From the NCBI GenBank assembly GCA_902805475.1, contig CADCSX010000006.1:1054001-1118000 (forward strand): DNA of 64,000 nt. Reading direction: 5' to 3'. Shown piece after piece: positions 1-12,700 of the stretch. The position numbers and the translations under genes are program-made. The DNA is from Entonaema liquescens (Eukaryota > Ascomycota > Sordariomycetes > Xylariales > Xylariaceae). The notes beneath the pieces were generated by a model, which saw nothing but the letters and a program-made list of their open reading frames with translations, ran no database searches and was not told where the DNA came from. Position 1 is the stretch's first letter. Each line of letters opens with the position of its first letter.

Positions 1-626
1 TGGGAGGTTATGAGAGGAAGGAAAGTTAATGCGGAAGGTTCGAATACATAGGGACTGAGATGGTGGTTTGGATGCTATTATGGCATGATGGCCTTTGAAT
101 CTGTAGTTGAACCTGAGACAAATATTTAAGATACCAGAGGACTACTTTATCTTTGAAAAAGCATTCACACGTAAACCCATAAAACACCTCAACAAGGGAT
201 TCATTACGAAGTATCTCTTTCTCTTTTCCATTTCCCCATAGACGGGTCCCATTTATGAGCAGTAGTAGTAGTAGTAGTAGTAATAATCATAGTATAGTCA
301 TACACGGGGGGTTCTTCACCATCACTATGCAAGTGCAAGATACTATACCCTCCTCCATCTTCTCCCGTTCCATTCTCTTAACTCTCACCCCTGGAGTGTT
401 CTTTGTCATCCACAGGATATGGCGACTTTATTTTCAGATGGGAAATAACGACCAAAAAGCAGAAAGCGAGAAAACCCTATTCCATTGACGCCCACGGGAG
501 CCGGCGGCTCGCAACTGTCAAATCAAAGTCCCTTTAGGATGCCTGAATTCGCCACGATTAATAACTCAACAACCTTCTCTCGCACAGCTTGGCGCGGAGA
601 AAATCCCTCCCAACCGGAAAAATAAA
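1..626. other. Intergenic; no gene seen
   Basis: This is the left edge of the window up to the stop of the SWI3/RSC8 gene. It holds a short (AGT)n microsatellite at 261-281 that gives a meaningless Ser/Asn-rich ORF. Nothing else is recognisable. It should contain the 3' UTR of the next gene on its right side. Confidence 0.6.
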
Positions 627-2790
627 TTAGGCCTCGTAGCTCTTGATATTGCCATCGCTACCGAGTGGTTGAACGGCGTTTAACGGGGGTGCTGAGGTGA
701 ATGTGAGACCACTGCCGTCGGGCTTGACGTCGCCGTTAAGGCTAGCTGACTTAAGGCCTGCTTGCGTTTCCCGTACCCGCTTCTTGAAGGCGAGTCGGTC
801 AAGGAAGAGTTGTTGCCTGCCCCGCTCTAGTTCGCGTCGTTCCGCCTGTAAGATGCCTTCCATCTCATCGAAGTACTTGAGCTTCAGCTCCATCTTCTGT
901 AGGGTGATATTTACTGCCGCAGAGAGGAGTCTTGTCATCTCTCGCTCCTCATGCGAAGCTAGACCGCCTGCACGTGCACCCATAGCAGCAAGTGGTATGC
1001 TAGCCAAGTCGGACGCAGTGGTATTGGTATTTTCTTGGTGACCATCTAGCTCCATCGAGTCACTCTCCTTCTCTTTCCCTTTTCCGTTGACCTTAGCTGT
1101 GTCGTTGCCCTCGATCTTATTCCGTAAGCCTTCTTGGAGCTGTTCAACAGATTTCTTTGCCGCGGCGGCTGTTGATTTGGGATCTGCGAGACTAGCAAGA
1201 AATCCGATAACAGACATGACTGGGTTATCGGCCTGGCTAAAAGGAAGATGTCCGCCGTGCTTTCCGAGCATGGCAAGACCCGTGGGGGCATGAATAGGGG
1301 CTTCCGTCTCGAGATATTTGTCTTCAATGTCTAACTGGAGGAATTGCAAAACACATTCCTCTCGAGTTCGCGTGCCCACGTGCGCTGCAATCTCAGCCCA
1401 GTCATCGTCGTATCTTTCCAAGGCCTCGAGAAGTCGAAGGACCTCGGCATCCGTCCACGGCGCATCACGATCGAGAACAGACGAATATGTCTTGTTCTCT
1501 ATTTGGACGAATTGAGTATTGGACTGGTTACCAGGTATTCGGCCCTCCACAAAACAACTAGAACATAGATCACACTTAGCCTTATTAGTGGAATTGGCCT
1601 CCGGCAGATGATAGTAGAGTCGAGTGCAGTCGATACCGCAGTTGTAGCAGTGCACCTTAGCGATTGGTTTGCTCAGATTGTCGTCGGGCACAGGTGATGT
1701 TGCACCGTTCGTAGCAGCCTCCCCGTTAGTCTTATTTTCGGACTTATTGACCTTTGCCCCCTTCGCATTAGCCTCGTATATATTACGGCCAATTTCTAAG
1801 TTTCGCTCGCCCGCAGCAGTGGCAGCAGCACTGGCCTTTTGGTCAGTGTCCTGGTTCTTTTTGCCTTCGAGTACGATCGGGTCGGCCGAAGGCTGCCAGG
1901 GTTGAAGCCCACGAGGGGTATCACAGATAACTTGGAAATGACCGGTGAAAGGCGGGCCGACTTGAGACGGACGTTGATCCGCATCAACCTGTAACTTGTT
2001 AGAAATTTGGCATTATTACGTGGAATAAAGTCAAGCAATACTTGGTAGTTGATCAGTCCCCACTGCTCTAGAAAGGCGTGGACGCGCATGATGGCGCAAA
2101 CGTCGCCAGCCAAGTTTCGTCTACATGCCGTCACGGTTAGGTACTCAACGGGGTTCAGTCGATAGGTATTGATCATGAAATCGCGGTAATCTTTGTACAC
2201 GGCGGGAGTTTTGCTTCGGTTCCGACTGTTGAAAAATTCTGGGAGAGCTTTACGTTCGATATTGTGGATCGCATTCATATCGAACCAAGTGCTATAGCTG
2301 GGTAAAACAATCGCGTGGGTCTGAGAGATAAGATGTTCGCGCGCGGCGTTCTCGATGCTTTCCTTTGACTTCACTTCTTGGGCGCCATTTTCACCGTTGG
2401 CAGCAGTGTCCTCGGTGTCCTTATCTTGGGGGCGTCCTTCCTGAGTCTCGGCCTGAGCCTCACCCATTTCCTCATCGTCCTTAGCTAAGGTAGTTTCAGC
2501 AGGCGGTGCAGGAGGGGCATCAAGTGGGTTGTCTGAAGTACCAGCAGGAGCAGGAGTAGTGCTATCTTGCTTGATGGCGGGTTCTGCGGAAGGGATTTCG
2601 GACATTTGCACATCTGGCCCGCGCATTAGTACTGACAATACTGAGACTAGGACCGCCATCCCAACTTACCTTCGGAGCCTTGAGGCGCACCCGACACATC
2701 GGACTGAAGAGGCGGCTGCGCAAGAATCGGGTTACTACCGGGAGTAGCTGCATTGGCTGGTGAGCCGTAGTTGGCGTGTTCGCCTTCCAT
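627..2790 (-). CDS. SWI/SNF-RSC remodelling complex subunit, SWI3/RSC8 type
   Basis: The product is a core scaffold of the SWI/SNF or RSC nucleosome-remodelling complexes and is nuclear. Three exons (2790-2670, 2613-2042, 1988-627) give 684 aa; the introns (56 and 53 nt) have GTAAGT and GTATTG donors and keep frame. Domains in order: acidic/proline-rich N-terminus, SWIRM (about residues 136-231, ending WGLINYQ), ZZ-type zinc finger (about 343-390, starting HCYNCGIDC), SANT (about 406-452, with PWTDAEVLRLLEAL) and a C-terminal Glu/Lys/Arg coiled coil (about 575-640) for dimerisation. Length and order match yeast Rsc8/Swi3 and human SMARCC. The ATG at 2790 is the first in frame and splices cleanly into the SWIRM exon. 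Filamentous fungi usually have one such gene, so I do not choose between SWI3 and RSC8. Its promoter is shared with divergent ETF-alpha. Confidence 0.93.
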
Positions 2791-3439
2791 CTTTAATGAA
2801 AAGACGAATTTCCAACTAACAACGTTCGAAGGGGGGGGGGGGGGAGACTTTGGTATGTGATTATAACAATTTTGAAAAGAAAAAACCCGACGCGACTTAT
2901 CGCAACAGTCTTGATTCTACCTGTAACAAATTATTAACGAGTGGGAAGGATTTTGATTGAAGAATGCGCTTGGACGGTGTTGTCAGGACGTTTGATGGAT
3001 ATTAATTCATTGGATACGTCCTATGCGATGAGCTGGGTCGACCGCGTGTTTGGAGAAATAATTTGGCGCGACTAAAAGGAACCAACTGGCAAGCTGAGAA
3101 AGTAGCGAATTTGGGACTGGCTGACTGGCAGCTTTGGTCTTGGTATTGGTCCGAGCGTTGACTTAAAAAAACAGATACTGATAAGCGTCACATGATATAT
3201 ATTACTAATACTAATATTGCCTAAGTGTCAGGTAGGTACTACCCGGACTCGATTTATACATATACTCAGTAGATACAATCTCAGACTTCCGTTACCGGGT
3301 CCGAATCCTTGCATTATTCTTACCTCGGTGGAAGCCGTGAACAACCGAATTTATGACGAGGTTCTTGGACAATTAGACAAAACTGCAGCAGGCTGGTTTC
3401 CGCTGTGTGAAACTTGCCAAACTCCAGTCGCAACACACA
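2791..3439. promoter_or_regulatory. Divergent promoter region SWI3 / ETF-alpha
   Basis: These 649 bases separate two divergent start codons. A run of 14 G lies at 2831-2844, about 40 bases upstream of the SWI3 start. The word CCTCGG occurs at 3323-3328, 112 bases upstream of the ETF-alpha ATG; this is the core site described for Aspergillus FarA/FarB regulators of fatty-acid catabolism. No TATA box is convincing. The link to Far regulation is inference. Confidence 0.45.
2831..2844. repeat. Poly-G tract (14 G)
   Basis: An uninterrupted run of 14 G lies in the SWI3/ETF-alpha intergenic region. Such a run may be miscounted in this assembly (see the homopolymer finding). Confidence 0.9.
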
Positions 3440-4572
3440 ATGCTTTTCTCAACGGCAAGACGGATAACCCTTAGAGGCGTTGGTAGCGTACCTCGCTCTA
3501 CTTCTGCGTTTTCGAGTCCCTTCAATAGCCCCTCGGCCCTTCAAAGATTGCTGTCGTCTTTGGCTATCTTAGAGCAGCGCGATGGAAAGCTCAACCACGG
3601 TTCCTTGAGCGCAATTACCGCCGCTAAGAAGCTCGGGGGTTCGATACATGGTTTTGTTGCCGGAAGCAATATTAAGCCCGTAGCAGAGGAGGCAGCAAAG
3701 GTAGATGGGGTCGAGAAGATAATTGCGGTGGATAATGCTGCTTACGACAAGGTAGGCAAAAAATGTTTCTAGTTACTGTTCAATTAAGTACGAGGATTAG
3801 CTAGCTAACATCTTTTCACTTCCAGGGTCTCCCAGAGAACTTTGCGCCGCTATTAGTCGAAAACATCAAGAAGGGCGGTTATACCCACATCATTGCAGGA
3901 CACACTGCATTCGGGAAGAGTTTATTACCACGGGTCGCCGCACTTCTTGACTCTCAACAAATATCAGACATAACTGCCATTGAAAACGAGAACACCTTCG
4001 TACGTCCGATCTACGCCGGCAACGCCATTGCGACCGTTGAGTCTTCCGATTCCATTAAGGTTATCACTATTCGTGGCACAGCATTCCCCGCCGCCGAAGC
4101 ACAGGGCGGTTCCGCAACTGTAGAAGATGGCGTCGACCCTAATGTGGAAATTTCCGTAGAATGGGTTTCCGAAGATTTAGCCAAATCAGACAGACCGGAC
4201 TTAGCGACAGCCGGTAAAGTGGTCTCAGGAGGTAGAGGTCTAAAATCGAAGGAAGACTTTGATAAGATCATGCTCCCGCTTGCAGACTCGTTGGGCGCCG
4301 CAGTTGGTGCTTCTCGTGCCGCGGTTGATAGCGGATATGCCGACAACAGTTTACAGGTTGGTCAGACCGGCAAGGTGGTTGCTCCTCAACTATATCTTGC
4401 TGTTGGAATTTCTGGTGCAATTCAACATCTAGCGGGTATGAAGGACAGCAAGGTGATTGCGGCAATTAACAAAGATGCCGAGGCACCTATATTCCAAGTA
4501 GCAGACGTGGGGTTAGTTGGGGATTTATTCGAAAAGGTTCCCGAGTTAACAGAGAAGCTAAAGAGTTCGTAA
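3440..4572 (+). CDS. Electron transfer flavoprotein alpha subunit, mitochondrial
   Basis: ETF-alpha binds FAD and, with ETF-beta, passes electrons from acyl-CoA dehydrogenases to ETF:ubiquinone oxidoreductase in the mitochondrial matrix. Two exons (3440-3751, 3826-4572; 74 nt intron, branch CTAGCTAAC) encode 352 aa. The N-terminus is rich in Arg/Ser and fits a mitochondrial presequence. The C-terminal FAD-binding domain carries the family signature, including YLAVGISGAIQHLAG and INKDAEAPIFQVADVG. The ATG at 3440 is the first real ATG; upstream in-frame codons are only GTG. The gene converges on ARH1, with 68 bases between the stops. Length is as in yeast Aim45 and human ETFA. Confidence 0.96.
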
Positions 4573-4640
4573 GTGGATGATATATATAAATGCTTATATA
4601 AATACAATACTTTACAATCGCCCGCGAGGGTATCTCGAGT

Positions 4641-6305
4641 CTAGTTTTCAGCAGCAGATATCATCTCCGTTGTACTCGTGAACTTCTCTCGTTCTTTTCC
4701 TAGTAATAGACCCCGCTCTCTTTCCGCCTTGTCTATCTTCCGCCAGTCGTCCCACTGGATAACCCTGCATTTACCATGTTCTACCCCTGCCCGTAAGGCT
4801 TCCCAGCCAGAACTACTATCTCCTTTAAGGAATGGAGCATCGGAATTCCAGTCGGAGGCAATTGCATCGGCAGTAGAAAATGCGTCCTCCATAGTCGACG
4901 CAATAACACCTGTTGGGCCTCTCTTCACCCAGCCAGCGCAATAAACCCCGGGAACATGCGATGGGTGCTGAGTACTGTCTTCGTCTCCTTTCACTCGCAA
5001 TACTCGTCCCATTCCGTCATTGTCGATAATCCCCTTTCTTTCATTAAATGAGATGCCCGCTTCATCAAATCCAGGGAGAGCAACAGATTTATAACCAATG
5101 GAACGGAACGCTACAGATGAAGGTATTGTTACCTTCTCGCCAGTCCCAACGACGCTCGAGGATGAGTCGAAGGGCGAAGCCAGTGATGTTCGTTCAAACA
5201 CCGTGCTTTCGATATTTCCATCAGGTCTACCAAGGAACTCGGTTGGGGACAAACAAAAGTCCAGAGACCACGATTTAGCAGCATCTTCCAATCGAGCTGT
5301 CGAGCCTTTCACCATTATATCCATGAGTCTTCGCCTGGCTCGGGGCAACTTCGAAATCTCATCCGGGATGAGCGACATATCAATGTCGTGAAAAGCAACG
5401 CCGTGCAGTTTCATCAACTCCCGGACTTCCTTGATAGTGAAAGCAGCCTGGACAAGTCATTAGTAATTCGAATATTCGTCGGCATATTTTAAACCTACTT
5501 GCATTGGCCCTCTTCTTCCCACAATGTGAACTCGTTTAATCCGGCTCTTTAGCAGAGTTTCGATGGCCGCCTCGGTTATGTCTGACTTCCGCAGTATATC
5601 TACGTTCTCTAGGAGCATCCTGGCGACATCAAGTGCAACATTGCCTTGGCCAATGATAACAGCTTCATCCCCTTTGGTAAGATCCGGTTCCAGATTTGCA
5701 TATTCTGGTAGACCATTATACCAACCTACAAACTCACGGGCCGAGTAGATGCCCTGCAGCTCAGATTCACCGGGTATCCCAAGCCGCTTGTCTTTTGATG
5801 CACCATAGGCGAATACAACGGCATCATAGTGATGCATCATAGAAGCCAGCGGAATTGTGCAACCGCCAAAGTGACCACCTGCATTACCGATAGAGACATT
5901 TCCAATGAAAGTAAAGTCGGGAGAGCTTGCGACTTCTTCGAATTTGTCTTGACAGTTCTAAGTTTAAAAATGGTTAATTATTGTATATTTCATACTTCAT
6001 ATTTCATTAAAATATGTAATACAGCTAATTCGTACCTTGACTTCAGGATGATCTGGTGCAACACCAAATCTTACAAGACCGTACGGCACCGGTAATGCTT
6101 CGAACATATCAACTTTGGTTTTCGGTACCTTGGTCATAACCCGGTATGCCGTATAGAAGCCGGCCGGGCCGGAGCCAACCACGGCCATTCGGAGGGGTCT
6201 ATCATGTCGACTCGCGGTCGAATACTGTGATGCTCTAGTAGCGAGTGGTGTATAAGTTTTGCGCCGACAAGTTGCACAAAGCCATGGATTTACTAGAGGC
6301 CTCAT
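4641..6305 (-). CDS. ARH1: NADPH:adrenodoxin oxidoreductase (mitochondrial ferredoxin reductase)
   Basis: Arh1 is an FAD enzyme that moves electrons from NADPH to mitochondrial ferredoxin (Yah1), serving Fe-S cluster and heme A synthesis. Three exons (6305-6036, 5957-5499, 5447-4641) encode 511 aa; the introns are 78 and 51 nt. Visible features are an Arg/Ser/Thr-rich presequence, the FAD dinucleotide-binding GSGPAGFYTAY near residue 45, PYGLVRFGVAPDHPEVK, the NADPH-binding GQGNVALDVARMLL, VGRRGPMQAAFT spanning the second splice junction, and the C-terminal GWVKRGPTGVIASTM that contacts FAD. All are classic for the adrenodoxin reductase family and the length is normal. It is convergent with ETF-alpha. 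Confidence 0.96.
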
Positions 6306-7037
6306 AATTCACAATATCAAAAAGAATAATTGCTATTGCATCTTAAAGACTATGAGGTTCTGTATTAAATTGGTCAAAGCGGCATAAGACTTCTTTAAAA
6401 ATGACGTCGAATTGAAATTTTGTACTGTTGACTCGGTGCTCCGAGGTCCGACATCGCCGCCAGCAGCCGTAGGCCGATTGATTGATGATAAATCTACGGA
6501 CTCGAACACTAACTCCTGGGTAGTTTACAAAAACAAAACATCTTAACTACCTCAAAGATTTATCTCTGTGTCTAATTTTCAATTTGAACCAATCGAAATA
6601 ATTACCGCTCAAAATGTGCAACGTAGTAATGTTATCGGACGGGAAGCCGCATTGTAATCTTAAGAAATCTTAAGAAATTACGCGCTTCCCGTGTAAGTCG
6701 ACTTTTATTCTGGTAATTCTGCCGCCTGTTGCTGTGGAAACGCCAACTTCCCGGTTTCTCACCCAAGATACACAAATCCTCGTCAACCACAATCCCCATT
6801 ATTCGTTATGTACCTTGCATGTGTTGTATACATACCTACACACCCCATCCCACCTCTTCCCCACACCAATGCAATGACGCTCCCGCCTTATTTTTTGCAT
6901 TTCGTATCTCGCAAATCATAAGACCACACATTCCAGTTAAAACCGACGATCCAATCCACACACTCGCCCTCACCCTCACCCTCACCCGTCGATGAATGTA
7001 TCTCAGCCTCGCCAGCTAGAGTGAGACGTCCGCAGAT
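6306..7037. other. Divergent promoter region ARH1 / four-TM protein
   Basis: These 732 bases lie between two divergent starts. The right half is pyrimidine- and ACC-rich, as expected for a 5' UTR, with a short CACCCT-like repeat near 6965-6990. No RNA gene or extra ORF is convincing. Confidence 0.5.
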
Positions 7038-9139
7038 ATGGGCGCTCAACAACCCTACTTGTACGATGCCGAAAGGCGTGACTCTCGATCCCCAGAGAAA
7101 CCTTTCGATCCTAAGGCTATCACGAGAGCGAGTTGGGAACCGAAACCGAAGAGAAAGAAGCAGAAAGGTCCCTTCATAGCCTTTAACCGACATCCAGAGT
7201 AAGTCGTAACTAATTAAAGAATCAATGTCTTACACGCATCAGTACAATCGCTAATCTATCCAAAGTGCGCATGCTGTGCTAACTGGCCGCACCTCGATGC
7301 CTAAGCCTATGAGCAGTACCACGAAGTCGTGGATCAAGTTCATGAGATATGTTCAATTATTCCTTCGTATCCTGGAAATGATTGGAGGCGGCTGTTTACT
7401 CGTCCTCATGATACTAATCTCCAATGTTGATCCTCTCGTTTCCTGGGTTTTGAGAATTACAGTACGTCTTACAGCTCTTAACTAGTCACTTATATCGGAA
7501 TTCTTTACTTACAATTACATCTAGCCCGGTGTTGTAGCTATTAGTTGTGTCTACGCCATTTGGCATCTCATAAGACCCGCCGGGGCAAGACCTCCTGGTT
7601 CGTCAGCAGCTTACCAGATGTTTGCCGGTGTTACGGACCTGGCTGTTATACCGCTATACGCCTTTGGTGTCATCTCCGTCACCAACCATGGCAAGGAGTG
7701 GAATCTCATTGTGACGGCTTCGCCTGAGCTCACCGAGTACCTCATCCAGGCCGAGTATTTCACGCTCATCTGCGCCGGTAGCCTGCATGTCATTTCGCTC
7801 TGCATATCAGCTTGGTTGTGTTTGATGTTCCGACGAATCGCTAGTATGCCGCCAGACTTCAACCCGTTGGAAGACCATCTCACTTCCCGCGTCAAACAGC
7901 ATAAGCGCAACAAGTCGTCTGTCGCAACCAGCTATACTGCGGTCTCTGATGACTCTAATCGTCTTGACTCGCCTCTCGAAAGCTACCGTCATTCAGGTGC
8001 ACCGTATGAGGACCTCTCGCGGCCACCTAGCATTCCATTTATGCACACGCGCACCGGCTCCCGAGACTCTTTTGCTTCGTCGAAGCGTGATTCACGATGC
8101 GACCTTCCTAGCAGACAGTACCAGATCACACCAGGCAACTCTCCCCGTAATAGCGTTGCGGAACTGAAGCGCCTGTCCACCCCACGAGTCGCCCAGCGCG
8201 CAAGCTACACCGAAGTCCCACTGCACGAGACTGGCGCACAATCGCCATCCTCATCCTCATCTCGACCCAGCAGCATCACCATCGCGCCAGCCCCTCCCTC
8301 ACCAACCCACCAACGCCTCTCCAACCCGCATCGCCAAGTTCACCGAAGCATGGTACGCCTCCGAATCCTTGATCAACCGCACGCAGGAGCGACAGCGCGC
8401 CCTGAACGCCGCCGAGCGCGGGCGGAAGCCCCAGTCCCAGTCCCAGTCCCAGTCTCAGCAGTACGAGGCCGTGAACCAGCGGTACAACTTCGACGACTCG
8501 GACTCGGACGATTCCGACCGCGAGAACAACGACATGATGCGTCCCGACGACTCGGACCTCGAGGCCGACGACGTGCCGAGCAGCCCCATCGACGTCATGG
8601 GACACCTGCGCCCCAACCCGCTGCGCCTGAACCCGATCCCCCACGGCCAGCCGCAAATCGTCAAGGATAATAATAATAATATCGCCGGCAGCAGACGGGG
8701 GGCGCCGTTCGCCGAAGTCAGCCACAACGCGCGCCGCGCAAGCGGCAGCCAGGACATCGCGGACGAAAAGGCAGACAACAACCACCCGGCACCGCCGTTC
8801 TGGCGCCGCAGCTTGGTCGTGCCCAAGACGGGCGGTGGCGGCGGCGCGAATGGTCCGCGCAATAGGGACTCGTCGATCCAGCCCGACGGGGACTTCTACG
8901 CTAAGCCGTACGGCGAACTTAAGCCTGCGACACCACCTGTCATGATCGGCGGCGGTGGTAGCGGCGGAGCATCAGGGGTAAACGGGAATCGCCAGGTTTC
9001 GTCCGGGAACGACTACGGCGACTTGGGGAGCGGCGGGAATGCGGCGGGCGCGTGGAGGAGGAATGTTAGTGGGAAGATTGCGGAGGAGGGGTTGGGCGGG
9101 AATAGGTATTCGCGGTATAGCATTCTGAACGAGGATTGA
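7038..9139 (+). CDS. Four-TM membrane protein with long disordered tail (frame broken by apparent indels)
   Basis: I do not recognise a named family; it resembles the MARVEL-like four-helix proteins common in filamentous ascomycetes. Exons are 7038-7198, 7266-7461 and 7525-9139 (introns 67 and 63 nt). After a Lys-rich cytosolic N-terminus come four hydrophobic segments: around YVQLFLRILEMIGGGCLLVL, PGVVAISCVYAIWHLI, VTDLAVIPLYAFGVISV and FTLICAGSLHVISLCISAWL. A long Ser/Pro/Arg tail follows, with a (SQ)n tract from TCCCAG repeats near 8430, Asp/Ser-rich acidic stretches and Gly-rich runs. The reading frame moves from the frame of 7525 to another frame between about 8285 and 8332, giving KFTEAWYASESLINRTQERQRA and then an open frame to the TGA at 9137. 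Two missing C residues in C-runs would repair it (see findings). The function is unknown. Confidence 0.72.
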
Positions 9140-9764
9140 GATGGGACGTGAAAAAGCCACTTGGAGTTGTCTGTTGTCTTTGGATTTTTTTGGTGGTTTT
9201 TCCGGAAAGGGGAAGGAGAAGGAGGGAGGGAGGTGGTGGTGGTGGTGTGACCGATACCTATGTGATGATGACTTCACGGATGTAATACTAGGACGAACGA
9301 AACAGGAACAGGAGCTGGATCTGGATCTTGGCAGGTCAGGTTAGGGTTCTGGTATCATGGCAATAATGAAGATGAATTGAGATAGTACCTATGAAGAATA
9401 GGAAATACTCTACCAAGTAATAGTGTTCATGGATAGCATAACGATACGTGATATGTATATTAACCCAACCGTAGATCCGCTACGTGGATATAAATATTAG
9501 TAGAGAAATGATCACCAGCAAGATCATCTGTTAATTTATCCTAGCACCATGCAATCTATCCTATAATATCCTCCACGTGTTCAGTATCTAGGTTAGTCTG
9601 GGTATTATAAATGAATAGTGAATATACATTCTCATGAAGACGCTTGTACTATATTGACAAGGGTATATCCATAAATCTAGCCAGGAGGACCATTGCCATG
9701 CTCCTTAGCAATGCAGAATACATGCACAACACTGAAAGCCCAAATACTTGAATAACGTTACACG
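9140..9764. other. Convergent intergenic region (3' UTRs)
   Basis: This is the space between the stops of the four-TM gene and PMS1. It has a purine-rich GGAGG/GGTGG stretch just after the first stop, then becomes AT-rich. No gene or RNA is visible. Confidence 0.5.
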
Positions 9765-12700
9765 CTACAACTCATTCCTATCCCTAACATATGCGCCCCA
9801 ATTCGTTCTCGGAGCCCTATCACCATCAAAGCCATCACCCTCTTTCCACGCCATCTCAGTCCACGCATTGAGGCCGCACAGATGTCGCATTGTCGGGCGG
9901 CCGTGGGGACAGTTCCAGGGCTTATCGATCTCACCCATATGGCGAACTAGCTTCTCCATCTGCTTGAGGGTGAGAGACTTGCCGATCATGACGCTGCTGC
10001 GACAGGCGCGCATGGCGAACATGTTACGGACCTTAGAGGGTCGTGGGATAGAGTCTGCCGATGCCGACTGATGGTCCGTTAGAATCGAGATAAGCTCCTC
10101 GAGGTCGGTCAGCGAGAACGTCGTCTCTCGGCTAAGGGGTAAGCTGATAAGTTGGCAGCGAGATCCTACCGGCTGATCGCCGCTCTCGTCCATAGCTACG
10201 ATGAAACCGTTCGCCTCAAGTGCTTCGAGGTTCTCTTTAATAACTTCTTCTTCGAGAGCTGTAAGTTCCAGCGTCTTGGGCTGGACTAGTCTTTGAGATT
10301 GCACGACAGTATTAGCCTGAAGCCGCTCGAAGTTGTACTTCTCGTCTGTCGCATGCTGATCGATAATGAAAAGTTCATCATCTCTATCGCGCTTTTCGTC
10401 AATTTCTTCGGTATCCTCGGGGCCTACTTTGGCCGGACGAACCGCTATGATGAAACCTAGGTTGAACTGTCCAATGATCTTCATCTTCCCGAAGTCAGCT
10501 TTTGAGATCCTTAGAGACAACTTCTCCTCCGCGTCCTCGGCATCAAGTCTTTCCGCGGCCGGCTTAGACTCTGTTGTTGAGCTCGTATCCTTAAGATACT
10601 TCTGCTGGATTGCTAAGGAGTTTCGTATATGATTCTCATCTGTACGTAGTGTTTGTAGTAGGGAGATAGTTGAATCTTTCTTCTTGGCACCACCCTTTAT
10701 GAAGTTTTGTGTACGTTTCTGTGTCTCTTCAGAGACGGTAGACTTCGGATCATCAGTAGTAACAACAGTAGCTCCTAACTCGACATCCTGTATGTCTTCA
10801 GTCTGTTTATCTAAATGCACATCACCTATGGACGGACTTGGGGATGATGGTATGTTGGCTTGTGGACGAGTTCTTACACTCTCAGGTTCAGGAGACTGGC
10901 TATTGGACTCTTGGTCTTGCTCTTCAATACTCTCTGTGGCCACTTCACTCCGAGTTAGCTCTTCGCCTTGATCGACTAGTTCATCATCACCCTCTTCGTC
11001 TTCGTCTTCGACAAATAGCTGCTCACTAGAACCATCGGAATCCTCTGAAAGATCTGTTGCTTCTGAGGTGATCTTATTGCGTACCGGATCCGCTTTTGAT
11101 TGTGAATGAGCCGCAAACATTTGTGTTAGACGTCCGTTAAATGAAGGCATTGGAGCTGCTTTTTTGGAGTTTCGTTGTTTTGTCGATGGCCCACGAGTCC
11201 TATCGTCTCCCGTTCGTGGCCTTTTCGAAGGAGAGCCAATAATGCTGGTAACAGTATGACTACCTACTGTAATTGTAGCTACTTCTGGCGCTGATCGCTT
11301 TACGGCTGCAGATGAGCTAACTCTACTCGTCTTAATGTCTGATACACGAGACGAGGTTGTTATGGCCGGTATAGGTGGCTCTATTACCTCTCGAGTGCTT
11401 GGCGTTGGATTGCTACTATGTCCGCTTGCTTTAATCTTGCTTAATTCGTCTAAATGCGCCCGGAAGTCAATTTGTTCACTGGGCACTTCTTCTAAGGCTG
11501 TAGGAGGTGATATCGGGCTACTAGTATTGTTCTCGGAGTCGTTGGTGTTATCCTCTGTATAATCCTTCGCAAATTTAGAAAACATGCTCCCCTTCGATAT
11601 TGAAGCTTCCGGTCCGGCATGCTCTACGGCTTTAGCCGTGACCGAAGGGGTATCAGCGCGAGGTTCTGATTTCCGCTCTACCCAGCGACTCAGCGGGTTA
11701 AGATTCTGACTATCACGAGCCAGCGACTTTGTCGGAATCGAGCTTTTCGGTCCTAAACTACTCGTAGATTCTCCATCTTCGACTTCGTCCTCATGTTCGA
11801 TGTCTTCTGGATCCATAGATCCGGGAACTTTCTGGGACTCGTTCTCATCTGAAATAGAACGTTTTGACCCAACTTCAGACATGGGGGTATTTTGTCTACT
11901 TATTGAAGGCTTCTTGAAAGGTGTCAGTTTTGAGCCTGATAATTGAGATGTCGGCAATGCGTAGTCTTGCGATTCAAACAGGGTAACGAGAGACTCCCTA
12001 AGATTGTCGAGCATTCGAGTTTGATCATGCAAGAGGATCGTGCGCTTATCCGGGCTAACATTAACATCATAGAGGTGAGTGTCCAGTTGGATATCAGCGA
12101 ATATAAAGGGAGATTGGGATGCATTGTAGGATTTATACACCTCATTAAATACTTTGGCGAATTGTGGTAGACCACAAGGGCGGCCGTTTACAAAGAACAT
12201 CTGCCTATCCGGCGTTTGCCGTCCTTCTCCGTGGGCGGGACGGGATACGTGCCCCTTAATATGGATTTCATGAACGTTGCTGTCGCCCTGCGTAGTCCAT
12301 TTTTGGCCTGGCGCGCTGGTAAGTTCCAGCTGGAGCTTCAGATCCAAGGGAATAAGTACTGCCAGGGTCTTCGCGCCAAACACATTAACAATATTTTCCC
12401 GAGTCGTCTGGTTTCCCTTGGTGGAGAATAATACTATCCGCTTGCCCTTATTCGGCTGCTGGGACACGGAGAATTTCAGTCCGGTCTGGATGCAAGCATA
12501 TTGGTTTAGAACGCCAATGACCTTGTTCCACTCCCGTTTAATATTCCGCTCTAGTTCGCGACGACGGACTGGTAGATTGTTAAAAAGACCTTCAACAGTT
12601 ACCGTAGTGCCTTTCTGGGCGGCCACTATGCTTGTGCTGCGAAGCTTCCCAGAGGTTTCGAACTCTAGCTTCGACCCTTTCGGGGCGTCTGATGCTAGAC

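Noticed and set aside
255..488. Ser/Asn-rich ORF of 77 codons.
   Set aside because: It is produced by an AGT microsatellite and has no other support.
8276..8785. Minus-strand ORF of 169 codons opposite the four-TM gene tail.
   Set aside because: It is a shadow of a GC-rich coding region; the plus strand carries the conserved protein.
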